A stretch of DNA of 64,000 nucleotides, from contig NC_088789.1 in NCBI RefSeq assembly GCF_949628265.1, forward strand, positions 7,432,886 to 7,496,885, written 5' to 3'. The DNA is from Cloeon dipterum. Its lineage: Eukaryota > Arthropoda > Insecta > Ephemeroptera > Baetidae. The translations under genes were made by a program, and so were the position numbers. The notes beneath the pieces are model-generated. The model was not told the origin of the DNA. It saw nothing but the letters and a program-made list of their open reading frames with translations, and ran no database searches. This document shows, in pieces, positions 19,116 to 30,464 of this stretch. Every line of letters begins with the position of its first letter. Position 1 is the first letter of the stretch.

Positions 19116-22100
19116 ATGAGCATACCGCCGCCGCGACACCCGGCTGAGACGAATGGCGCCGCGACGACTACCCTGACCAGTAGCAGCAGCAGCAGCATCA
19201 GTAGCAGCACCCCCGCCTCCAGCAGCCCCTCGTCCACCCCCGTGCCGCCTCCGACCACCCCCGACGACGGCCTGCAGACTTCGACCCTGAGCGAGCGAGA
19301 GCTGTACAAGATCGAGTTCTTCAAAACGTACGATGTGATGACGGGCGTGCGCATCGCGGCCACCCTTGGCGGCTTCTTCAGCCTCATGATCTTCCTGGTC
19401 ATCTACAAGAGCAAGTGCAGCCGCGGCGCCAAGTCGGTCGCGTCCGAGGCGGCCGTCGAGATGGACGTCGTGTCCGAGCTGCCTTACGACGCCCACGGAC
19501 CCACCTTCTGCTCGCCAAGGATTTCCCTCGGCAACATGAGCGCGCCTGCTGCCTCGCTAAGGACCAGGTGAGTTCATATTTCAACAAAATTTATTACCAG
19601 GTATAAATAAAAATCTTCATTATTTATATGTTAAACTAGAAATTAGAGTAAAGAATACAGGAACCATATATTCAGTCTGTTTTTAATTTTCCCGAAACAA
19701 AGATGTGGGTCAATTTTTGTTCTGATTTGTCTTGATTCCTAAATTCTGAATGTATGAAATAAAATTAGAACTAGTTTAAAAATATAAAGAAGGAGCTGAC
19801 AGAAAAGGAGGAAATCATGTTTGCTTCAACAAACAAATTAAATAGGGAAGTACATCGACATTGAATTCAAATCAATTTCGATGGTTAAAAATTAAAATCA
19901 GAAATAGTCTATAAGATTAATATTTCTCTATTTGAAAATCTGTTGCTTGATCTCTTTTAATTTTTTATGGGGGTTTGTATGGAAATAATCTACCTTAATA
20001 GCCAGTTATAATAAACAAAATAAAACTGAACTGATATATTTATTGAATTTATGTCACTTACAGGTTAATTATGCAATCAGATGCAAGGTTTTCAATTACT
20101 TCGTGTCAATATTTCCCTTTGTTCAGTTTTGGGAGAAACTTTAAATATTTGTTGGGTCACGCATAACCAACCGTTCTGACTGACTTTCTAGAATTACTTA
20201 GCTGGAAAAGTGTCAAATAGTTATGCTGCCACCAATGAATATTCGTTTTTCCGGTTAATTTCCAGTCCTGATGATTGCAAGAAAAAATGTCATGTCATGT
20301 GGAAAGCCGTGTGTGTTTTATGTACATTTAAACACTTAATTGAATCGCTAAAAGTCAACACACTAAAACACGTGGTGTGGGACATGACGTAATTATTAGA
20401 AAGTTATAATGTTCACAATAAGCAGTGAATTATGATGGTTGGGGGACGTACTAATAGAGTCTCCCCCATTTTTTGAGTAAAAGATTAAATTTTCACCACT
20501 AAAACAGACCTTGATTTAATTTTGTATACTTTTTGTCATATAATGTTCATCTTTAAAAAGATTCTTCGAGCAAAAGTAAATTTTGCTACTCCTTAATTCA
20601 CAATGCCAAACTTTTTTAAGACAAAATTTAATTAAAAGTAAAATCCGCCGGGAAAATGCTGCCCTTGCTGACGCATCAAAGTTTTATCAGATGGTCTCTA
20701 TCTTTTGCCTCAACCCAACTACGCAACACAGGATCCAATTCTCTTTGGCCCAACGCTTTTTTTTGCTCAAGTTTTTCTGCTGCTTCAGCGAATTGATCAT
20801 GCTTCATTATTCATTTTCTTACAAATGAGTTTTGCCTTTTTGACTATTAAATTCAATTAAAAGTTGTTCAAGTAAAGGAGCAAATTTTATTAATTATTTA
20901 CTTAAGGAAACTCTTTTGATGTCATGGATCTGGAAACAATCTAAAACGATCAATTGTATTTTATTCCAAATTATATTAATTGATGGATGAGTGGCTAAAA
21001 GCGTAAAACTGAAAAATCTCATACTGGACAGCGGCTGCTTCCGTCCCTAAGGCCTCGTCAGAATTACTTTTGCTGCATAGCAAAATCCGCACTGTAGCAG
21101 TCGGCTCCAAATATGGAATTTTGTGATTCTAATTAAGGATTTCAAAAGGGCTATAATGTAGGGAAGGTGATTGGTGACATTTATAGAATTCATCATGTGC
21201 TCTCGGGGAATTGTCAGTGAGTTCAGTCAATCGATTGCAATCGCCTGTGATTCAAATCCCTCTGCAGATTGCTGCTGCGTTTTTAATTGCCTGCTGCTAA
21301 CGAGACCTGAGGGACTGAAACGGCTGCTGCTCATTGTCAGTACCGAATGCAGAGACCAGGAAGGAGGGCGTGGGAAGGGAACAATTAAAGAAATTAACTT
21401 ATAATAAAGCATCAATCCCGTCGCAACGTATAAGTCATGTATTTTCCTACTGTTGAAAGATATTCCAATGGAGACACATGGTGATATCATAATTTTACAG
21501 ATGAAATCAATAGATGTTTTCTGCTACAGGGAAAAACAAACAGCTCGTGATACACCGAGGAAGTTACATTTAATATCAACTGAATTTTTCTCTCTAAAAC
21601 TATAAATTTACCCATAAAGTCATCTCGGTCTAGCGGCTGCTTTCCTTTTTCCAGTGCACATGAATTTAAACTAATTAACTTTGATAATTGTGCTGATTTC
21701 AGATACTCGCATAGTAGCTACGTGAACATGCTCAATTTCGAGCCCAAGAGTCTGCCAGGGTCGGTGATGGGCTGGCCGAGCCGCAGCAGCCACCAGTGGA
21801 GCGAGCCGTCGGAGTTTCGGCAGCGCGCCTCACTCGACATAAACGCGAGTGCGAGTCGCAACTCGAGTTTTCTCACGGTGCCCGGAGTACGTCTCAGCTC
21901 GACGGGCTCGTCTTCCGACAGCTCCTACTACCTGGAGCACCGCAGTCTCATGGAACTGGGGCTGCCTCCTCCTATGGTCAGTGATTAAAGACGAGCAGGT
22001 GTCGATCGAAATTTATTACCTGTCGGCGTGGTTTTATTTTTCATGTGTTGCTAATCGCGGTGCGGAATCGGAAGCGCTGGAAGTCCGTCGATTTTTCGCT

Positions 22101-24141
22101 ATTTTTAACCCGCTTAAAGGAGAACGCTTGAAACGAAAGCGTTCTCTTGCCCTTTATGAAGGGAAAGCGTGGAGAGTGCATCGAAAAAAGGAGTTATGCA
22201 TGCCCGCACGTCGCGGCTGTCCTGCGGGTCGTATAATCACAATAAAAAGAGCCAAGCGCGCTGCGGCGACTTTTTTAACCGCTTTTCGCCAACGGCTTTC
22301 ACACCTAACAATAAGCGCAGCAACTTTAACAACTTTTTCGCAATTCATTTGATCCAACTTTTTTTTATGGAAAACGAGCAACGTGCTGCACCAAAAATTA
22401 GTCCTCTCACACCGGCGTGAAGCGTGCAAAAACGGGAAAGTGGTGCTGTTGTTCGCTGGCCTGCGGTTTCACTTTTCATTAAATTTTAATGTTGTTTTGG
22501 TGGGATTTTAACTGGCCTTTTCATCATTGCTGCGTCGAGCAATCTTTTGTTGTTAATTTATCATCTCGAAGCTGGATTCCGGTTTAAACAGGATCACGGC
22601 GTGTGCAAATTTAAATTTCATAACTTTAATACATAGAGTAGCGCTTAGCTCCCTCCGCTCATGATGAAACTTTCCTCTTGCGGCTATAACTAAAGTGCCT
22701 GTAGCCGTAAATTGAGCCACATCTTCAAATTGCTCAGGATAAAGAGAGGACTTTACGCATGAACTTAATATAGTTATAAGCACTTCTTAATAGACTGATA
22801 GAACAGCTGAATTAATCCCCACACAAAGTGTAAAACGGATTTTCACAAAAGAATTTAAGCACTTTGAGCAAACAAACAATCAAAAATCATGGAAAACTGA
22901 TGAAATTTGCGTTGTTTTATATTAAATCTTGGAAACTCTTTCTCTCCCCAATATCCCGGGAAACCAATTTTAAAAATTGACTCATTTTTTTACTTATTTT
23001 TTTCCTGTAAAGTCATACAAACATTTTAAGAGACAAACAAATCTTAATTTTATGTAAATTATCTCAGAAAAGGTGTTAATCCTTCTAAGAGCCGTTAAAC
23101 TTCTGCACGCGATTTTCCCAGAGCAGTGTTCTATTGAAATTTTTTAAAATAAATCACGAATTTTAGCTAAAGAATAAAAATAAAAATCGTACATTATTCG
23201 ATCCATCTTGCTAGGCAGAATCCAAAAATATAAAGCTATTTAATTCCGATCTATTTTCAATAAATTATGGCACTGAATTTCGTACGGTCTTGACTTTTAA
23301 ATTACGAACGCGTGGATCATAAATAACGGGAAATATTGGCAAATTGTCGTCTTTTATCCAATGCACCATCAAATGATAACGAAAAAAGACCATAATTTTC
23401 GGTCTAAAAGGTGCGTTCCCCTTGTTCGTTTTATCATCTCGTCAAATGATGAATTTTCATTCAAATCCAAATAACAATTTTTACTGTCCACAGGTGTTTG
23501 CACCAAATATGCGGGTCAAAGGTCGCGTGGAGGGCGACAGGCTGGGCGTCGACGGGTGCGGGCTCGCGTCTGCGGAGCAGAGAGGCGGCAGCAGCTGCGC
23601 CATCAACATCAACGTGATCCAGGCGACGCCGGACATCTCGCCGTGCAGCAGCGAGAAGCAGCTGAACCAGCGGCAGCGGCGCGCCATGATGCTGGCGGCG
23701 CCGCTGGCCTCGTGCGGCAGCGCCACGCTGGCCGAGGACGCCCGCTCGATCGGCTCCGACTCCGTCTTCTACAACGACGACGACTGGCTGGGCAGCGACG
23801 ACGGCACCCTCTGCGACGACGAGAGCTCGAGTTCGGACGACTGCTCCGAGTGCTCGTCTGACGAGAACGTGTGCGTGGTCGCGCGAGACACTAATTGCAG
23901 TTCTAGTTTGCATTCCCGCGCGGCGTTGACGCCGCAGCCGACGGACGACGACGCCGCAGCCGCAAAACAGGGTCCAAACGATGTACTTGGCGCGGACGAC
24001 GCCGCCGCCGCGCACTCGAGGACCACAGAATTGAGCTCACGTAGTAGTAATAAGGTGACGACTGCCAGCAGCCTCGGGCTGGACCAACTAGCTAGCAAAG
24101 TCGACGGCAGCAATGAGCTGATAAGTGAAACTGTTTTTTGA
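19116..24141 (+). CDS. Single-pass membrane protein of unknown function with Ser-rich N-terminus and PDZ-ligand-like C-terminus
   Basis: Three coding exons: 19116-19567, 21703-21976 and 23494-24141, giving 457 residues in phase. Residues 1-60 are Ser/Thr/Pro-rich. A conserved-looking segment (ELYKIEFFKTYDVMTG, about 62-77) leads into one hydrophobic span (about 79-97), then a basic stop (YKSKCSRG). No cleaved signal peptide is visible, so the topology is probably type III: outside Ser/Thr-rich head, long cytoplasmic tail (inference). The tail is Ser-rich, with an Asp/Ser acid cluster (about 325-355, DDDWLGSDDG and DDESSSSDD). It ends in ETVF, a class I PDZ-ligand pattern. I do not recognise the family. 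It has its own CpG-rich promoter. The ATG lies 36 bases after a good acceptor. Confidence 0.72.
21014..21064 (-). repeat. Hammerhead-core-like dispersed repeat, decayed copy
   Basis: On the minus strand CTGACGAG is followed by 12 bases and then GAAGC, then a block reading GCCGCTGTCCAGTATGAGA. It matches the copy at 52,198 over about 45 bases, but the expected GAAAC has become GAAGC, so a ribozyme core would be broken. It lies about 230 bases from an opposite-strand copy. Confidence 0.5.
21290..21345 (+). repeat. Hammerhead-core-like dispersed repeat
   Basis: CTAACGAG, 12 bases with small hairpin potential (AG.CC...GG..CU), then GAAAC at 21317-21321. The first box differs from CTGANGA by one base (CTA). 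The downstream sequence resembles the other copies less well. Confidence 0.42.
21977..23493 (+). other. Third intron of the membrane-protein gene
   Basis: Donor GTCAGT at 21977 and acceptor TGTCCACAG ending at 23493. A GC-richer part (22,030-22,450) and an AT-rich remainder hold no gene or repeat that I can support. Read-through past the donor meets a stop after three codons (GTC AGT GAT TAA), so retention would truncate the protein after the first two coding exons. Confidence 0.55.
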
Positions 24142-27100
24142 GCCTGCTAAACTGCTGTGTGTAGTTGGTAAAAAAATATTATAATTGTGACCATTATCCG
24201 AGATCAAAGGAATGGTTGGCTTTTTTCCAGATTATCTGACAAACTCCTAAAAAAAATTATCCAAGGATTTGAACGGTGGAAATTTTTCCAAAGCACTAAA
24301 ATTAAATTGGAAATGTTGTTGGAATGATCCTCGATCGCGTGTTGGTATAAACATCAGCTGAACAACAAAACGTCAATAGTAAAGATTAGTGTGCATCAAT
24401 CCTGTTGCCTTGAGTGTTGACAATTTGCTTCCTCGTATAGTTTGCAACACACTCTGAATAAAATCCGCTTCATCTATGGCACATTTACCTTTAGTTGGGA
24501 AGTATGAAAGAGATCGTGTCTAACTAAATCTAAAATTAATTTGTTTATTTACACTTTTATATTTTTTTATCAAAATAAAACCATTATCAAAATTTACAAT
24601 TAATTATCAGAGGAGTTAAACTGACGGAAATTGCACAGTAATTTCCATTACTTTCGTGCCATTTTCCCGGGGCAAGAACGATTTGACTCTGTCTTCTGCT
24701 ATTTTTCTCGATTTGAAATCGAAGAATTTTTAATTAGTCTTTTCTATAGTAAATATTTAATAAAATATATTTCAAGGAGAACTGTATGCCCAGTGTAAAA
24801 TTCCTCTGTTAATGAATCCTCGAGTGCCTCCTTCATCAGCATGAATAATTTGATTTTATGAAAAATTATTCGTGTTTTAATTACTAGAGTCTAAATTCCA
24901 ATCTGTGTCTGCCGCAATGAAAATATTTAGTTGTTTAGTATTTTAGCTTGGGATTTGCACCAGGTTTTTTTATAGAGTTACTTATGCAAAACGTGACAAA
25001 ATGTTGTCTCTTTTCTATTTTATCTTACAGACATTTTCTGCTCACCTAGTTTCGACTTCTGGTTGCAGACTAATTTATTAACTAAGACAAAAGATTGAAA
25101 GTGAATTTTCTTACATTGAATGTACATTATTTGGCATGCATTGATTATTAAATAGCATCATTGAGCATTATTTTTCTCTTTTTCAGAGGGCCGGGGCCTT
25201 AAAAAGACCAAAAATTGAAGCATTAAATGGCCTTGCAGGTGGCCTTCATATTATTCTATTAAGTTTTTATTTATATGCTTATCCTAAATTAATTGCTTGA
25301 GAATATAGTGATATTTTTTACCTTCATCGAAAGGGGCAAAATGGTACAAATTACCTGGTGAATATTTTTTAAGACAAAAGTTTCTTACTTGCTGTTTATT
25401 TCTTACATCATTCGGTTTTCTTCCTTTTTTCCTTAACGTGATCTGCTCATTCAAATGACATAAATTTTTTTAATTCAACATTTCGCCGTTCATGTTCTCA
25501 ATAAAAAGAGCCACCAATAAAGAGATCAGTCTTCGTATAATTTGGTATCATTAACAGTGCGATGAGTTATTAGATACACGTGTTTCCTTCGTAATAAAAA
25601 ATACTGCTTGGTCAACTAATTGAAACTCGCTCTTCTCTATTCCGGTTATTCATATCACGTATTTCCCCTCGTGAAGGAAAGGCTCACCAATCTTTTCACG
25701 CAGTCTGTCTCTGTGTTGTCAGTAAAGAGAAGCAAGCTTGCATTTCGCAGCAATGGTGTAACTCCTGCGTGTAACCCTGGGATATTCAATTGTCGATGTT
25801 CTGTGTATCGCAAAGTTACTTTGGGAAGCAACGCGGATTGTATCTGTATCAGTCAATTAGACAAACTCGTTGTACAATTACATTTAATGTTGAGAGTCCT
25901 CGTAGAGACGAAAAACAGGCAGAAAGGAAACGATCCAAATAAGAACTATTTTTGAATGGTCATGCCATATCAAAGGAGCAAAATAGGATACCTGATATAC
26001 TCTAGAAACTTCTTGAAAAATCACTCACTCTTTTTCTAAAATGGCTCGATAATAATACACTGCAGACAATTCAACTACAAATTTAGAAAGGCTTTTCTCT
26101 CACTTGTATACTGAAAAAAAAATGTTTTATGCGCGCCAATTGTCTCTTGTCTATACATTTCTCGCTCACGAGATTCGCTGCCAAATAAAAACTGCGATTT
26201 TTGGGGTGGGCGAATCTTCAGCCCTTAAAAGTCCACTCTTTTGAAATCATGCGCGCCCTACTATTCGCATCGACAATTCAGTAGAAAAGTGTCATTTTCG
26301 CTTTAATCCAGCTTCGGAGTGGTTTAGAGAGAAAAATCCATAGCAAAACAAACGAGACAGCGTTTGTGTGCGCAAATTGAACAACGACGAATGAAAGTTG
26401 TATTAAAACGTTGATAATAAAAATTTAGGATTGGAAGATTTGGTGGTTGGAAACGAAAGAACAACACTGTACTCGGAGTCGGTAGAATTCAAACCGTAAA
26501 AGTATTGTATAATGATATATATTTTTCCTTTGTGTCGGCGTCCAAAGTTAAGAGGCAGTTGATTGTTTATGAGGTGCTCTTAAGATTCTAACAAACGTTG
26601 TTGAAAATTATTTTGTAAACGCTACACATGATAAACACACACGCATTGAGCTTTTTCAGATTTTGCGAAGTGCATCAAAAGCATAATCAGTGGGGGCTAT
26701 GGAAATCTTTGTTAATGTTAGTTTTGATAAAAGCGCGGACGCGTGCGAGCTCCTGCAACAGAAAAAACTGCTGTGTGTTTTAATCCCAGCGCTGTTGATC
26801 ACACACATATTTTAGCACCAAAACCAAATGAATATAGGCTTTAAAATTGTTAGTTACAAGAAAGAGCTGCTGCATGAAATCTCATAATGCCACTCTGAAT
26901 CCTGCAGCTTTAACTTTGTAAGTTGCAGGGGCAGACAACTTGGTTAAATTGGTATCAATGTGAAGTCGTAATGGTGATATAAAATAAAAAATATGTTAAA
27001 ATTCAGAAAAGGTGTGTCTTGTTATTTTTCTTGTAAGTTTATTTTCATTCTAGAATATTGATATGATCCATTTTATAGCGATATATGGGTTTAGGGGCGT

Positions 27101-27618
27101 GAATTTCAGACGTTTATTTCATCGTGAAATATTGTCCCCTAAATTTAGACTGTTTCCCGCACAAATTAGATGAGCGAAAGTGCGACGCAAAAAATAATTG
27201 CACCAATCCACGCAATGCTGATACAAGGTTTTGGCAGTTTAAGCGTTAGAGTTTGGTTCAAATGGCTTAAAATTGCATGACTCGTGCTCATTTGACGAGC
27301 CAGCAAAACGATTGGAAGCTCAGAAAAAAATACTCGATAATCGTCATAACAATAAATTCAATTTCCCATAATATAGTGTTAGTTTGATGGCTGATGAGTT
27401 AATTTTGCCTTAAGCTGAACCAGGAATTGAGAGAAAACGATTCTGTTCCTCTACTATATTTTTGCCGTGGTGGGATAATATGAATGCTATGAATGAAAGA
27501 AGAGGAGCGGTGAGTTTCGCGCCCTGACAATGAGCCCCAGCCCCGCCCACCTCTGTCGAGTAGCACGTGCTCGCGGCCGGGACCAAAACACAACAGCAAG
27601 AAGTCGAAGTCACTGAAG
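24142..27618. other. Intergenic spacer between the membrane-protein gene and AAMP
   Basis: AT-rich. An AATAAA at 24458-24463 is a plausible poly(A) signal for the upstream gene. At 25,187-25,238 a 52-base segment sits between a strong acceptor (TTTTTCTCTTTTTCAG) and a CAG|GTGG donor. It may be an unplaced exon, with no protein evidence. A GC-rich patch at about 27,530-27,600 precedes AAMP. No other feature seen. Confidence 0.5.
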
Positions 27619-27624
27619 TCAGTC
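27619..27624 (+). promoter_or_regulatory. Initiator-like element of AAMP
   Basis: TCAGTC fits the arthropod initiator consensus and lies 110 bases before the chosen AAMP start codon, just after a GC-rich patch with CCCCGCCC. There is no TATA box. Assignment is by pattern only. Confidence 0.35.
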
Positions 27625-27728
27625 TGTCGCGAAGTCAACAGGGCGTCCAGATTTTAATTTGAAGTTTTAACCTTTTACGATTGATGCCAGAAAAAGACGC
27701 ACGCCGATTTAATTTGAAGGGTGACAGT

Positions 27729-30244
27729 ATGGCGGACGCGGATGATGACTTCTCTCTGGACCCAAACGACGTCTACGAGGAAGTGGAAATAGAAGACTTG
27801 GAGAACATGCTTGAGAGTGACGGATCAGAAAACGGCGACGATGATGGTGCTGCCGGTGAAGAGGAGGAAGACCTCGCACCCTATGTTCCAGAGAGGGACG
27901 ATGCAAAACTCGTGTTTAATAAACACACCAGTAAATATTCGTCTCACTCCATCAATAATATTATTTAAAGATATTTCTCGATGCATTAAAAATAATTTCA
28001 ATAATGAATTGCCACGGTGAAATACATTGGTTAAATTGAATACATACAGATTTCTTAGCATGATATTTTGTTCTTTTTTTAGAAATTGTAAATTTCATAG
28101 TTTTCATCTAACTATCTTCTTTTATATCAAATCATTCAGTCGTAAAGCAAAAATGAGAGAAGATAGATTTGATTTAGATGAGTGTTATGTAATTGAAATA
28201 CATAAACGTGATACATGTTAAAATATAACCGTTTTTTGCAGAGTCCATCTTTTGTTGTGACATCGACAAAACTGGAACCCTTGCCGTGACTGGAGGAGAA
28301 GACGACATCGCCTATGTGTGGGAACTGAGCACCGGAGAGGTGAAAATAACTTGCAAGGACAATTCTGTAAGATTAGCAGAATTAACAATAACATGCTCAC
28401 GTCATTTGTACATTAATTTAACTTCTCGTTCAGGACTCGGTTGTCAGTGCCAAATTCAACCATGACGGAAGCCTGGTTGCCACGGGGGACATGGCAGGTA
28501 ATGTGCAAGTTTGGAAAATAAGCAACCAAGAGAGAGTTCTGCAGGATCAGATTAGCGAGCTAAATGTGAGAATTAATTGAAGTTGTTGTGAGTTGAGTTA
28601 AAAATTTCAATATTTTTAAAGTGGATGGAGTGGCACCCTGCGATCAACGTCTTGTTCGCTGGAGCTGCCGATGGTAATGTCACCTTCTGGAGAGTCAGCA
28701 GTGGTGAATGCAAAATTCTTCCAAGCAGCGGCGTCTCCTCAGAAGTGGGGAAAATCTTGCCAGATGGTGAATTAAAAACTTGCACTCAAAATCGTTTTAA
28801 AACTTTTGCTTTGGAAACCAGGAAAAAGAGCTGTTGTTGGTTACGAAGATGGGAGTGTCAGAGTTTTTGATCTGCACACTTGCAAGTGCACGTTTCAAGT
28901 GCCTGCGGATGGAGTGCCAATCAAGAGCATGAGCTGCCACAGAGACAACACAATGGTCATGGCTGGATGCAACAACGGGGAAACCAAACTGGTTAATACA
29001 AAAAATGGCAAGGTAGGCGTCTTGATTGGGTTTTAAGTTATTTCAACATCAAGGTATAAGTAAATCAAAAGCGAAAAATAGGATACTTGAATAGGGCTGC
29101 GAAAATAAGATTTTTTTCTGGGCTTCCAATCAAATGATCAAAACTCATGCATTTTTAACCAGTTACCTTGGTACATGGAAAAATCACGCCTGGTTTGTTG
29201 TTTGTTTTGGTGTTAAGGAATTAAATATAAAAGAGCCAAATTATCAAGGTCCAGGTAAGATTTTTTAAAGCGTTTTGATAAATAAAATGTCTAAGTTTAC
29301 GCTCAAAACAGGTGGTAAAAAATGAAATTAAAAATGTTTTTCACTGCGAATCTCTGCCTTCATGTGAATGTACCTTTTGCAGAAAGAAGATTTCGTCCCC
29401 TTTTTGTTTGTGATAAAATTAAAACTAGTTGATAGCAAGCCTCATCAGACAATAATACCAAAAAACGTATCCAAATTAATAAGATAAAATCCGTTGTACA
29501 CAAAGTCTGTGCTTATCAAACTTCTACTTAAATTTTAAATTTTGTTTTTAGGTGTTGGGAAAGTTATCATGCGCTGCCCCTGAGCCATATTGCGTTGAGT
29601 CTGCTGAATTTTGCCCATGGGAGAACCACGCGAACCTTGCAGCATGTGTAACCCTGAACGGTGACGTTTCTGTGTGGGAAATTTCACACCAAGAAATCCG
29701 AAATAAAACAACCTTACCAGAAAACATGACCAAGCTTGCTTGGTCCAAGACAAACCGATGCCTCATTTTAGGCACGGTCAAAGGGGACGTTGAACTCATG
29801 AATGGGCTGGACCTGTCCAAGAAGATACCTCCTCTCCTGGGCCACTCCAGCACAATATTGGACTTCTGTCAGTCAGGGTTAGTATTTAGTTTAGTTATTT
29901 CATCAGGAATTTTTCATAAAATATTGAGTTTAAATAAAAAAAACTTAATTTGTTCAGTGTATGGATAAAACTTATGATAGTTACAAGAAAAAGGTTTTTA
30001 ATATATATTTATCAATACAGTGATTACAATATCTCTAGAAAGATCTTCTTTTATTTGCAACAAAGTAGAAATATATATTTTCCCCTACAAGAATTGTTTA
30101 TTGAAACAAGCATCCCATTTTCTTTCAAACCCTGCCTAAATCACCTAAATATGGTAAACATTTTGTTTCAGAGATGGGAAGTTGTTGCTGACTGTTTCTG
30201 ATGACTTCACCGCTCGAGTGTTTGAAATGCCAGTGCTTGAGTAA
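27729..30244 (+). CDS. AAMP: Angio-associated migratory cell protein homologue (AAMP), WD40 protein
   Basis: Seven exons: 27729-27930, 28242-28366, 28434-28565, 28622-28766, 28822-29012, 29552-29877 and 30172-30244, giving 397 residues in phase (human AAMP is 434). An acidic N-terminus ([12 protein letters not shown] plus an EEEED run) is followed by about eight WD40 units. Diagnostic AAMP stretches are [18 protein letters not shown], a WMEWHP unit, and [18 protein letters not shown]. The family forms a beta-propeller; its yeast relative is a ribosomal-protein chaperone, and vertebrate AAMP is linked to cell migration. I chose the ATG at 27729 (A at -3, G at +4). An in-frame ATG at 27684 has a weak context and would add 15 residues. 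Introns are mostly 55-70 bp. The stop lies only 220 bases before the next gene's ATG. Confidence 0.92.
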
Positions 30245-30320
30245 TTAAACGAACTGATGTATGTTTGTTTTTTAAACTTATCGCCTGAAGATGAGACTAT
30301 TTATTAATGCAGCTGTACCA

Positions 30321-30326
30321 AATAAA
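30321..30326 (+). terminator. Poly(A) signal of AAMP
   Basis: AATAAA 76 bases after the AAMP stop. It leaves under 140 bases to the next start codon, so the SCCPDH promoter must overlap this short spacer. Confidence 0.6.
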
Positions 30327-30464
30327 GTTGCATAGCTAAGATCACATGCTTTGATTTAAAAAGCATCTCTGAAGCAAAGTCCAACAGTTAAACATTATCA
30401 TTTTTTTATCTCTGGTTGTTATGTGAACTGTTACAATAGCGATTAGTATTGAGTTTGAGTGAAG

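Larger units (their letters stand above)
19568..21702 (+). other. Second intron of the membrane-protein gene
   Basis: Donor GTGAGT at 19568 and acceptor GATTTCAG ending at 21702. It is AT-rich. It carries two copies of the hammerhead-core-like repeat in opposite orientation (about 21,014-21,064 minus and 21,290-21,345 plus). Nothing else is recognised. Confidence 0.6.

Noticed and set aside
19350-19420. Resemblance of the membrane segment (GGFFSLM...YKSK) to KCNE potassium-channel beta subunits
   Set aside because: Only a handful of residues around a single helix match, and the remainder of the 457-residue protein is unlike KCNE. Not enough to name it.
23461-24113. Open frames antisense to and overlapping the last exon of the membrane-protein gene
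   Set aside because: Shadows of a GC-rich coding exon; Val/Arg/Ala-rich with no motif.
25620-25955. 111-codon open frame in the AAMP upstream spacer
   Set aside because: Starts at a non-ATG codon, lies in AT-rich spacer, and shows no motif or splice context.
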